From assembly GCA_902495075.1 (NCBI GenBank), contig CABUVO010000016.1, positions 29,353-93,352 of the forward strand: 64,000 bases of DNA. Reading direction: 5' to 3'. Positions 50,405-58,775 of the stretch are shown one piece after another (position 1 is the first letter of the stretch; each line of letters starts with the position of its first letter). The position numbers and the translations under genes are program-made. The notes under the pieces were generated by a model, which saw only the letters and a program-made list of their open reading frames with translations, did not search any database and was not told the DNA's origin. The stretch comes from an uncultured Porphyromonadaceae bacterium (GTDB taxonomy: Bacteria > Bacteroidota > Bacteroidia > Bacteroidales > Muribaculaceae).

Positions 50405-53356
50405 TTAGAATTTGAGCTGCATACCGAAGGTCCAGCGTATTGTCTGCGGATACATGGAGCGCACATCCTGGAAACCGGCAAGACCGGGGAAAAGACCGTT
50501 GACATTCTGCTCGGGATTGTATCCTTTATATTTGGTGAAGGTCGCCACATCGCGCGCTGTCACATAGAAACGGGCGCTGTTGATGTACTTCTGCCATTTT
50601 GAGAGATCGAGGGTATATCCAAGCGAGATTGCGTCTATCTTGAAGAAGGATGCATCCTGCAGGAAGTAATCGGTGGTGATTCGGTTGTCGTTGATGGCAG
50701 CATTTTTGCCATAAGCCGATTTCAGCACGTTGATACCCTGTTGTCCTTTAAGACCATAATAAAGTTCGGTCTCGTCAAATACGTCATATTTCATCCAAGA
50801 GCGACAGCTGATGCCGAGATCGAAATTCTTATAACGGAAGTTATGATCCATCGAGAAAATAAGCTTAGGCACACCATTGCCTACGTAATGTTTATTCTCG
50901 TCGGTGGTGTTTCCGGCTGCAGGCACAACATTATTATTCTTGTCATAGATAAGCCACTTGCCATTCTCGTCAAGTCCGGCATATTTGAACAACCAGAATT
51001 TTCCGATTTCCTGTCCGTTCACGATCTTATGGGTATAACCCATGGAGCTTGGAAGAGCATCCGAAAGGATCTGCGAACCTGCCTCTCCGAGATTCTTAAT
51101 CTTACTGCTGCTCTGGCTGAAACGCACTGTTGCATCCCAATCAAAGTCTGCCTGTTGGAAGATTCTTCCTGTAAGTTCAAACTCCCAACCTTTGTTATCA
51201 AGCGTTCCGACATTCTTCATGATAGTCTTCTGCACCATAGGAGGCACCGGAGCTGTCACAGAGAAAAGCATATCGTCTACCCTGCGGTTGAACCAGTCGA
51301 ATTTACCGGAAAGACGTCCGCCAAAGAATGAGAAGTCAAGACCGATGTTGAGCTCTTTCTTCTCCTCCCATTTGAGATCAGGATTGATATTTCTGGCAGA
51401 TCCGTAAGCAGGAACCCACACTCCATCTGGATTAGGGAACATGCCGCTCTGGTCATAGTTTCTTACTGTATAGCCTGAACCGAAGTTATTGTTACCTGTC
51501 ACACCGTAACCCACACGAAGTTTGAGGTCGTTAAGCCATTCAACATTCTGAAGGAAACTTTCACGATTGATACGCCATCCGGCTGATACAGACCAGAAAT
51601 CTCCCCAACGATGATTCTTACCGAATTTTGAACTACCCTCGCGACGATAGCTTACTGTCGCTATATATTTGTCGTCGTATGAATAGTTCACACGTCCGAA
51701 ATAAGACATAAGTCTCTCACGTGCTGATTTGCTCGATGACATCTCTGCATATCCGTCGGTCAGATCCGAACCGGCACCCATATCCCACGGACCAACACCA
51801 TCAACAATGAAGTTGCGGTTAGTCATGCTGAATGCCTCTGTGCCTTTTTCTTCGAAGAAGCTCCATCCTGCAACAGCATCGATATGATGGTCATCAAGGA
51901 AATCCTTGGTATATGATGCAAATGCCTCATATGAAAGATTCATCGTCTTGCTGTAGCTGTGAGATCCCTGACCGAGTTTTCCGGAATCAACACTATAGCG
52001 GTGATACTGATTATAGTAAAGAGTTCTTACCCACTGACGACGGTCAATGCCGGCTGTTGCCTGAATATTGAATCCTGGAAGAATCTCAAACTTGATATTG
52101 GCATCACCCATAAACCATTGGTCTGTTCCGTTATAATCCTGATCCATGATATTTGCAACCGGATTGTAAAGAGTACCTATACCATACTGGTTCACATTAT
52201 AACGATTGGGATTAAGCGGATCAAAGAGAGGTGTTGTTGGATTAAGGGCAAGTGCCTGCTCGAATGCTCCGGCACTGTTCCTCTGATCACGATGAGCCTC
52301 TCGATATTGCATTCTGAGACCAATCTGAAGGCGGTTATCCCAGATTGAGTATCGTCCGTTGAGTCGTGCAGAGTAATCTTTACGTCCGTCACCGATCACT
52401 ATACCCTTCTGATCTGAGTACGAAAGAGAGCTGTAAAGCTGGAGATTTTTCGTGCCACCGGTCATTGTCACCGAATGACGCTGTGAGAAAGGGTTGTCGC
52501 GGGTTAACAGATGATACCAGTCGGTGTCGTAACCATAGTCATAACCACGACCTAACTCGATATATTCCTGCGAATTAAGCGTTTCAAGACGTTTACGTGC
52601 GCTCTCAACAGATAATTCCATATTATATGTAATCGAAGCTTTTCCTTCTTTTGCTTTCTTTGTTGTCACGAGAATAACGCCGGCGGATGCTCTTGTACCA
52701 TAGATCGCACCTGCGGATGCATCCTTAAGCACGTCTATTGATTCGATATCCTCCTGATTCACAGCACGAAGGTCTCCACCCGGGATTCCGTCGATTACCA
52801 CAAGCGGTGAATTCCCGGCTTTCACGGAAGACACTCCGCGAAGCTGATAGTCATTGGTGGAGTTTGGTGAAGATGACCCACCGATCGTAAGACCGGAAAC
52901 CTTACCCTGGAGAGCGGTTGCCACAGTCGAACCTCCGAGGCCGGTCATAAGGTTATCACCGGAAATCGAAGTAATCGAAGAGGTCACTCGTTTCTTCTCC
53001 ATCGTTCCATAACCGACAACCACAACCTGTTCAAGAGTCTGGTCATCGCTTTGAAGAATGATCTCGTAGGTGGTCTTACCCTTCTGAACTTTAATGTTCT
53101 GACCCATCATACCTACATATGTCACTTTCAGGGTCTGCCCGGGATCTGCATCTATGGTAAATTTACCATCTATATCCACAACTACGGCTTTTTTGGTGCC
53201 CTCGACCATCACGGTAGCTCCGATCATTGGTTCACCCTCTTTGTCGAATACCGTACCGGTGATTTCTTCGGCGAGCGCAACTACCGATCCTGCAGCCAGA
53301 AATGCTGAAGCAAAATAGAGTCGCGCGTATTTATTTGATTTTATGTTGAGTTTCAT
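50405..53356 (-). CDS. SusC/RagA TonB-dependent outer membrane transporter
   Basis: A 983-aa outer membrane beta-barrel importer. After a signal peptide (about 1-29, ending VALA) comes a carboxypeptidase-regulatory-like domain (ITGTVFDKEGEPMIGATVMV). A TonB/plug region follows, with VVVGYGTMEKKRVTSSI, LQGKVSGL, DGIPGGDLRAVN and VLKDASAGAIYGTRASAGVI, and then a long barrel ending in a C-terminal aromatic residue. It imports oligomers that SusD binds. It begins 5 bp after the second BACON gene. Confidence 0.95.
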   Translation of the reverse strand: MKLNIKSNKYARLYFASAFLAAGSVVALAEEITGTVFDKEGEPMIGATVMVEGTKKAVVVDIDGKFTIDADPGQTLKVTYVGMMGQNIKVQKGKTTYEIILQSDDQTLEQVVVVGYGTMEKKRVTSSITSISGDNLMTGLGGSTVATALQGKVSGLTIGGSSSPNSTNDYQLRGVSSVKAGNSPLVVIDGIPGGDLRAVNQEDIESIDVLKDASAGAIYGTRASAGVILVTTKKAKEGKASITYNMELSVESARKRLETLNSQEYIELGRGYDYGYDTDWYHLLTRDNPFSQRHSVTMTGGTKNLQLYSSLSYSDQKGIVIGDGRKDYSARLNGRYSIWDNRLQIGLRMQYREAHRDQRNSAGAFEQALALNPTTPLFDPLNPNRYNVNQYGIGTLYNPVANIMDQDYNGTDQWFMGDANIKFEILPGFNIQATAGIDRRQWVRTLYYNQYHRYSVDSGKLGQGSHSYSKTMNLSYEAFASYTKDFLDDHHIDAVAGWSFFEEKGTEAFSMTNRNFIVDGVGPWDMGAGSDLTDGYAEMSSSKSARERLMSYFGRVNYSYDDKYIATVSYRREGSSKFGKNHRWGDFWSVSAGWRINRESFLQNVEWLNDLKLRVGYGVTGNNNFGSGYTVRNYDQSGMFPNPDGVWVPAYGSARNINPDLKWEEKKELNIGLDFSFFGGRLSGKFDWFNRRVDDMLFSVTAPVPPMVQKTIMKNVGTLDNKGWEFELTGRIFQQADFDWDATVRFSQSSSKIKNLGEAGSQILSDALPSSMGYTHKIVNGQEIGKFWLFKYAGLDENGKWLIYDKNNNVVPAAGNTTDENKHYVGNGVPKLIFSMDHNFRYKNFDLGISCRSWMKYDVFDETELYYGLKGQQGINVLKSAYGKNAAINDNRITTDYFLQDASFFKIDAISLGYTLDLSKWQKYINSARFYVTARDVATFTKYKGYNPEQNVNGLFPGLAGFQDVRSMYPQTIRWTFGMQLKF

Positions 53357-53361
53357 TTTTG

Positions 53362-54627
53362 TTAGTTATTGGCGATTCTTGTTACTTTGATGTCGTCGAT
53401 GAAACCACGATAATATCCGGAACGGGTCTTGAAACCGTCGATGATATATTGAGTCTCCCCGATAATTATTTTGGTTTCCGATGTCACTCCCGAAACATTG
53501 ACTGTGAATTCCTTCCACTGCCAATTGATCGTTTTGTCAGAGTTGTTGATCGGAACACAGGGTGAGCTGAGATTCTTGTCTTCATTTACCGCACCCTTGA
53601 TCTCTCCAGGTCCATCAATGGCTACGGAAACGGTGAAGTTGTCAGTACCATTCTTTGCAAGACGGAATGACACTTCCACGTTAGCCTTCTTACCGGCATC
53701 GATGCCAAGAGGTTCTTTAAGCATGAATGCATTCTGATGACTTCCCTTTCCGAATTTGAGATATCCGTCGGCTGCATATACCGATGCTCCTGCTGCATTG
53801 AAATCGAAATATCTCTTGTCGAACTCAGCCTTAATTCCGGCATTTGCGGCATTATATATAGGAAGGGTTGAATTTGCAGAGCCGTTTATGGAGCCGACTT
53901 GGTCGTTACCACCGGTTGCCCATGCCATGTCATCCTGGAAATATACGTATCCTGCGATCTTGTCATCAAACACGATGCGTGTTCCTGATTGAACCACATT
54001 GAAACTCTTTTCTACATCTCCTTCGATAACACTGAGGGCTATCTGACGATCCGCACCGGTGGTGTTCTCTTCAGCTGTGAAAATTACAGGTGTCTCACCT
54101 GCATCTCCTTGCGAAGGAGTGGCTTTCAGCCAGCTGCAATCTGCCGGGATGTTGATGCTCCAAGGTGCGTTGGCAGTCACTGTCAATGTCTCTGAACCGT
54201 GAATTGCCGCTGCTCCGTCAATGGTCAGCGATATATTGGTTTTGTCAAGTTCAAGCACATAATCGAAACCTTTCTGGGTCACGGCAAACTGCTCAACCTT
54301 TCCTGCCATATCGATCTCTATGAAACCGAGACGACTTTTTGATGATACGTTTGCATCCGCGGAGATGAAGAGATTATGGCGTCCGCGAGATCCTGATTCA
54401 TGAGAGATGTGAAGCCATTCGTCTTTACGCGATACGCGCCAATCGTTGTTTGCTGCAAGCACCACAAGCGCCTGGTCGCCCGATGAAGTAAGACCTGTAT
54501 TCTCGAGTTTAACCTCTCGGTTGTCGGAATGCACGAAATCGGGCAGCTCGTCTTCCTTACAGGAAGTCACAGCAAGCGTCAGCCCTGAAAATAGGAGCGC
54601 AACTCCGAAAATATTCTTTAATTTCAT
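53362..54627 (-). CDS. BACON-domain lipoprotein 2 (surface glycan-binding)
   Basis: A 421-aa lipoprotein (lipobox AVTSC, Cys23) with two BACON-type beta-sandwich domains (about 35-120 and 122-215), recognized from NNDWRVSRKDEWLHIS and NAPWSINIPADCSWLKATPS. The C-terminal 200 residues (from GYVYFQDDMAW to GFIDDIKVTRI) form a carbohydrate-binding-like sandwich. That C-terminal domain is homologous to that of the preceding gene. It stands where SusE/SusF-type surface glycan-binding proteins lie, but upstream of susC. Confidence 0.82.
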   Translation of the reverse strand: MKLKNIFGVALLFSGLTLAVTSCKEDELPDFVHSDNREVKLENTGLTSSGDQALVVLAANNDWRVSRKDEWLHISHESGSRGRHNLFISADANVSSKSRLGFIEIDMAGKVEQFAVTQKGFDYVLELDKTNISLTIDGAAAIHGSETLTVTANAPWSINIPADCSWLKATPSQGDAGETPVIFTAEENTTGADRQIALSVIEGDVEKSFNVVQSGTRIVFDDKIAGYVYFQDDMAWATGGNDQVGSINGSANSTLPIYNAANAGIKAEFDKRYFDFNAAGASVYAADGYLKFGKGSHQNAFMLKEPLGIDAGKKANVEVSFRLAKNGTDNFTVSVAIDGPGEIKGAVNEDKNLSSPCVPINNSDKTINWQWKEFTVNVSGVTSETKIIIGETQYIIDGFKTRSGYYRGFIDDIKVTRIANN

Positions 54628-54655
54628 GATTGTTGTTGAAAATCAATATTATGAA

Positions 54656-55621
54656 TTAGTTTGCTATTTTCTCGATTTTAAGGTCATCGAGAAACCAGCG
54701 GAATGTTCCGCTTGAAGTCACTTTGTCGCGGATGAACTCTATCGGACCAACCACCACTTTGTCTTCTCCTGCGAGACCGGCAATGTCAACAGATACTTCA
54801 TACCATTTCCAGGTTGCGTCAGGGGTAATAAGCTGAGGACTAACACATCCTCCTTCAATAGTCTCGCCATCCTTGATCTGACCTTGCCCGATAACTCCGA
54901 CAGCAATCTTTGTGCTTTTATCCTGGAAAGCGGCTTTGAAACTCACACGCACCGCCGATGTCTTGCCGGGTTCAATACCGTTAACTTTAGGAGAAATCGC
55001 AGTGAGCGTATTGGTCTTGTTGAATTTAAGATACCCATCCTGTGTATATACCGTTTTGGCATTTGAGTTAAAATCCTCGTAGTTTGCCTGAAAGATCGGA
55101 AGTGGATTTTCTCCAGTCCAGGAAGTATAGGTGTAAATGTTTCTTTGATCACCTGCAGAACCTTGAGCCACCGCATCCGAACCATCTATTGCCCATTTGA
55201 AATCGTCAAAGAAATAAACATGTCCGATTTCAAGTTTGTCGTCAAGATTGAGCTCGAGATTTTGCTTCACTGTAACAATCTCCGAAAGATTCATGGAAGA
55301 GATATTCAGGTGTCCGACTCTTTCCCCATCTGTTTCGTTAGGTTCGGCAACGATTTCCACTGTTACACGACCTTGCCCCTCAGGACGGTCTACGCTAAGC
55401 CAGTCGCAATCGCTCGTGATTGTATATCCTTTGTTTGAAGTGATGTTGATTGTAGCGGGAGAACCGGATTTGAGTTTACCATCCTGTATCACCTGCACAA
55501 TTGATTTGTCTACGTTCAGGCGAGGAAGCACGTCTTTGGTATTGTCTTCAACTCCGCAAGCCGTAAACGTCATGCCGACGGCAAAGAGCGCGCCGTACAT
55601 GAGGTGTGTGATTACTTTCAT
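54656..55621 (-). CDS. BACON-domain lipoprotein 1 (surface glycan-binding)
   Basis: A 321-aa lipoprotein (lipobox TFTAC, Cys22) with one BACON-type domain (GYTITSDCDWLSVDRPEGQG, then LNISSMNLSEIVTVKQ). The C-terminal sandwich begins at GHVYFFDDFKWA and ends FLDDLKIEKIAN. That second half aligns with the end of the next gene, including TQDGYLKFNK against AADGYLKFGK. The ATG at 55621 opens the signal peptide; the earlier in-frame start at 55669 is less likely. First gene of the PUL operon. Confidence 0.82.
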   Translation of the reverse strand: MKVITHLMYGALFAVGMTFTACGVEDNTKDVLPRLNVDKSIVQVIQDGKLKSGSPATINITSNKGYTITSDCDWLSVDRPEGQGRVTVEIVAEPNETDGERVGHLNISSMNLSEIVTVKQNLELNLDDKLEIGHVYFFDDFKWAIDGSDAVAQGSAGDQRNIYTYTSWTGENPLPIFQANYEDFNSNAKTVYTQDGYLKFNKTNTLTAISPKVNGIEPGKTSAVRVSFKAAFQDKSTKIAVGVIGQGQIKDGETIEGGCVSPQLITPDATWKWYEVSVDIAGLAGEDKVVVGPIEFIRDKVTSSGTFRWFLDDLKIEKIAN

Positions 55622-55841
55622 TCTGTTGGTTGAAAAATTTAATGGAAATGAATAATGAATTCTTTGCAATATATGTCAACTCTCGGCATATATTTAATAG
55701 GTTGTCAAGGGGGGTTATCGGTCATGGAATGTGTTTTTCACACGGTTTCAGATTGACCGGCGTAGTATTCTATGCGTCAGCCTTCTCGAACAGATTTATC
55801 TAACTTTAGGTCGAAAAAAGGTATTTTGATTATTACGGATG

Positions 55842-55872
55842 CAAAATTACATCCAGAATTGGGCAATACAAA
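55842..55872 (-). promoter_or_regulatory. Promoter of the PUL operon
   Basis: On the minus strand TTTG (55869-55872), a 19-nt gap, then TAATTTTG (55842-55849): a full Bacteroidetes promoter. Transcription would begin near 55836, leaving about 215 nt of leader. A TCGAAAA sequence lies at 55811-55817, just inside the transcript, resembling sites around the glpA promoter. Confidence 0.7.
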
Positions 55873-55996
55873 CAAATTTTAGTTAAAGTATATATAAAAA
55901 ATCAATACTTTTAGTTAATAAATATCAAAGTGTCAAAATTTAGCAAGAATAATCACGATTATAACATTGTGATTATAGCAAAATGACAAATAATAA

Positions 55997-56040
55997 GAAT
56001 CCTCTGTGACCTAACTTTAATATTCGGTCACAGAGGATTC
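55997..56040 (-). terminator. Terminator of the glpR-like gene
   Basis: Arms 55997-56011 and 56026-56040 form a perfect 15-bp stem with a 14-nt loop. On the minus strand it is followed by TTATTATTTG. It separates the regulator from the PUL promoter. Confidence 0.7.
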
Positions 56041-56078
56041 ATATTTTATATAAAACCCTGTTGAGTATGCTTTTATGA

Positions 56079-56846
56079 TTACACCTCTACTATCCTCAGA
56101 TCAACACCCATAGCTTCAAGTGAGGCTGCCGCCTTATCAGGAAGGCGGGAGTCGGTAATAAGCATGTCAATTTCATCAAAATCGGCAATTTTTACAAAAC
56201 CTCTTCTTCCGAACTTAGATGAATCAGCAAGCACTATGGTTTTCTGAGCTGCACGCATCATCGCCTTGTTTAGATCCGCCTCTCTTATATCTGTTGTGGT
56301 GATTCCAAATCCGGGATCAAATCCGTCAACCCCAAGAAAAAGTTTACTGCATGCCATATCTTCAAGAAACACCTCTGCCGTGCGCCCCACAACTGAAAGA
56401 CTGCTTCTTCGCAATGTGCCTCCAAGCTGAATCACATCGATGGCTTCAGTCGGTCCGAGAGCTTCAGACACCTTAAGAGATGCAGAAACCACTGTAAGGT
56501 GATGTTTCGGTTCAATATTGTGTGCAAATGAAAGCATTGTTGTCCCCGATGCTATTATTATTGAGTCATCTTTGGTGACAAGCTGAGCGGCATAATACCC
56601 TATTACACTTTTTTCATGACTTGCAAGCTTGGCTTTTTCACTGATTGTTCTATTGTTGATATATGGATCTATCAATATGGCATTTCCATGACTGCGGTAT
56701 AATTTTTTAGCTGCTTCAAGTTCACTGAGGTCTTTTCTTATTGTTACTGCCGAAACCTGCAGTTGGGTTGACAGCTCACCAACAGATGCAGACTCCTGCC
56801 TAAGTAATGTCTGGATTATCAGACTATGTCTCTCTTCTTTTGTCAT
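56079..56846 (-). CDS. glpR: DeoR/GlpR-family transcriptional regulator
   Basis: Repressor with an N-terminal DeoR helix-turn-helix (MTKEERHSLIIQTLLRQESA, VSAVTIRKDLSELEAA) and a C-terminal sugar-phosphate-binding domain (IIIASGTTML, LGGTLRRSSLSVVG, FLGVDGFDPGFGITT, LADSSKFGRRGF). GlpR-type members bind glycerol-3-phosphate as inducer. The ATG at 56846 is chosen; the frame runs open to 56966, but those residues look unlike the family. It is divergent from glpABC and transcribed toward the PUL, so it probably controls the former and possibly the latter. Confidence 0.85.
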   Translation of the reverse strand: MTKEERHSLIIQTLLRQESASVGELSTQLQVSAVTIRKDLSELEAAKKLYRSHGNAILIDPYINNRTISEKAKLASHEKSVIGYYAAQLVTKDDSIIIASGTTMLSFAHNIEPKHHLTVVSASLKVSEALGPTEAIDVIQLGGTLRRSSLSVVGRTAEVFLEDMACSKLFLGVDGFDPGFGITTTDIREADLNKAMMRAAQKTIVLADSSKFGRRGFVKIADFDEIDMLITDSRLPDKAAASLEAMGVDLRIVEV

Positions 56847-56882
56847 TTCGAATATGGTATTTGAACATGTGTAGATTCTTTT

Positions 56883-56936
56883 CAAAATTAATAAAAGACT
56901 TTCAATCCAATATTTAAAAAATGTTAAATATTGGAT
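56883..56936 (-). promoter_or_regulatory. glpR -7 box with a 13-bp perfect dyad
   Basis: The minus-strand -7 box TAATTTTG is at 56883-56890. A 13-bp perfect inverted repeat, 56905-56917 with 56924-56936, 6-nt spacer, covers the expected -33 region. It looks like an operator for autoregulation. Confidence 0.5.
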
Positions 56937-56977
56937 CAACCTGATATTTATGGCTGTATAACACACTTAAACAACAT

Positions 56978-57106
56978 ATTTTCGAATCAAATAGTTAAAT
57001 TTCAAAATATTTATCCTAAAAAACCTATTTTTTTCGAAATAATTTTGCTTTTTAAAAGAAAGATAATTACTTTTGCATCGAAAACAATTTTATATAACAT
57101 CGAAAC
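56978..57106 (+). promoter_or_regulatory. glpA promoter with repeated TTCGAA/TCGAAA sites
   Basis: A full promoter is present: TTTG (57044-57047), 20 nt, TACTTTTG (57068-57075). Four related sites surround it: ATTTTCGAAT (56978-56987), TTTTCGAAAT (57031-57040), GCATCGAAAA (57075-57084) and ACATCGAAAC (about 57098-57106). They are AT-rich with a TCGA core, like GlpR operators in other bacteria, and lie upstream, at the -33 edge, and just after the start site. Confidence 0.6.
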
Positions 57107-57125
57107 CTGACTTACGATATAACCA

Positions 57126-58775
57126 ATGGAAGCCGGCTTGAAAAACAAACATTACGATGTGATCGTGATAGGTGGAGGCGCGACAGGCGCCGGAACCGCC
57201 CGTGACTGTGCGAAGCGTGGTCTCAAGGTTATGCTTATTGAGCGCCTTGACTTCACTGCTGGTGCAACCGGTCGCAACCACGGTCTGCTCCATAGTGGAG
57301 CCCGTTATGCAGTGACTGACCACGAGTCTGCCACCGAATGCATACGCGAAAATATGACTTTACGAAAAATTGCAGCCCACTGCGTCGAAGAAACAGGTGG
57401 TCTTTTTGTAACTCTTCCTGAAGATGACCTCGGCTATCAGAAGACTTTCATAGAGTCTTGTATCGCTGCAGGTATCGAAGCAAAAGAACTCGATCCTAAA
57501 GACGTTATCCGCATGGAGCCGGCAGTAAATCCGGATATTATTGGAGCGGTGTCAGTGCCTGATGGAGCTGTTGACCCGTTCCGTTTAACCACTGCCAATG
57601 TCCTTGATGCGCGCATTCATGGTGCCGATGTTCTGACATATCATGAAGTGGTGGAACTTATTCAGGAAAATGGACGTGTCGTAGGTGTAAAGGTTCGTAA
57701 TTCTATTTCCGGCGAAGAACAAGAGATACGCGGAAGCATCACCGTAAACGCTGGCGGCATATGGAGCCACGGAATAGCTAAAAAAGCTGGAATCACCATT
57801 AATATGTTCCCTGCCAAGGGAGCTCTCCTTATTTTTGGTCACCGCGTCAACAATATGGTAATCAACCGCTGCCGTAAACCTGCTGATGCAGATATTCTCG
57901 TGCCGGGTGATACCATCTCACTTATAGGAACAACATCCAGCCGCGTTCCTTATGATCAGGTTGACAATATGGATGTAACTCAGGAAGAAGTAGACATTCT
58001 ATTGAATCAGGGATGTCAGCTTGTTCCATCCCTTTCATGGACACGTATACTGCGTGCATATGCAGGCGTACGTCCTCTTATTGCTGATGACTCAGACCCG
58101 TCAGGAAGAAAGATTTCACGTGGCATTGTATGCCTTGACCATGCAACACGCGATGGAATGGAGGGATTTATAACAATATCAGGAGGCAAACTCATGACCT
58201 ACCGCCTTATGGCAGAAACCGCGGCTGACATGGTCTGCAAGAAACTCGGAGTAGATGCCAAATGCACAACCCATATCGACCCGCTTCCTGGTTCTGAGAA
58301 AGAAACTGACAATCCTTCAGCTTCAAAGAAACACATCATTGACATGAGCACCGGGCAGATTGCAGCCCGCGAGCGACATGGCTCACTCTCTTCACAAATC
58401 AAATATGATACTGATTCCGATGATGCCCTTGTCTGCGAATGCGAGCAGGTGTCTGTAGGAGAAATCAAATATGCCATGGATAAACTCCATGTCAATAATC
58501 TCGTGAACCTGCGTCGTCGCACCCGTCTTGGAATGGGTACATGCCAGGGTGGAATCTGCGCGTCAAGAGCTGCTGCAATCCTGGGATCTAAATTCGGCAA
58601 CGAAAGGGCAATCACCGACTTGAAGTCTTTTCTGCAGGAACGATGGAAAGGAGTTAAACCTGTGGCTTGGGGACGTTCCCTTGCCGAAGCTTATTTCACT
58701 TCCTGGATATACGAGGGCGTCTGCGGTATGGAGAAAGGTAACGACAAAGAATCTAATATTACTTCGGCACAATGA
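57126..58775 (+). CDS. glpA: Anaerobic glycerol-3-phosphate dehydrogenase subunit A
   Basis: FAD-binding catalytic subunit that oxidizes glycerol-3-phosphate to dihydroxyacetone phosphate under anaerobic conditions. The N-terminal FAD motif VIGGGATGAGTARDCAKRG is at about 12-30, and the family pattern GATGRNHGLLHSGARYAV follows. The C-terminal BFD-like [2Fe-2S] domain has CEC near 436-438 and CQGGIC near 473-478. At 549 aa it is full length. Its last 4 bp overlap glpB (ATGA). Confidence 0.94.
   Translation: MEAGLKNKHYDVIVIGGGATGAGTARDCAKRGLKVMLIERLDFTAGATGRNHGLLHSGARYAVTDHESATECIRENMTLRKIAAHCVEETGGLFVTLPEDDLGYQKTFIESCIAAGIEAKELDPKDVIRMEPAVNPDIIGAVSVPDGAVDPFRLTTANVLDARIHGADVLTYHEVVELIQENGRVVGVKVRNSISGEEQEIRGSITVNAGGIWSHGIAKKAGITINMFPAKGALLIFGHRVNNMVINRCRKPADADILVPGDTISLIGTTSSRVPYDQVDNMDVTQEEVDILLNQGCQLVPSLSWTRILRAYAGVRPLIADDSDPSGRKISRGIVCLDHATRDGMEGFITISGGKLMTYRLMAETAADMVCKKLGVDAKCTTHIDPLPGSEKETDNPSASKKHIIDMSTGQIAARERHGSLSSQIKYDTDSDDALVCECEQVSVGEIKYAMDKLHVNNLVNLRRRTRLGMGTCQGGICASRAAAILGSKFGNERAITDLKSFLQERWKGVKPVAWGRSLAEAYFTSWIYEGVCGMEKGNDKESNITSAQ

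Larger units (their letters stand above)
55622..56078. other. 457-bp region between the PUL and glpR-like gene
   Basis: It holds the PUL promoter (55842-55872), a leader of about 215 nt with a GTGT/ACAC-type small hairpin near 55733-55745, an 8-bp palindrome ATAATCAC..GTGATTAT at 55949-55976, and the terminator of the glpR-like gene at 55997-56040. No coding sequence was seen. Confidence 0.6.
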
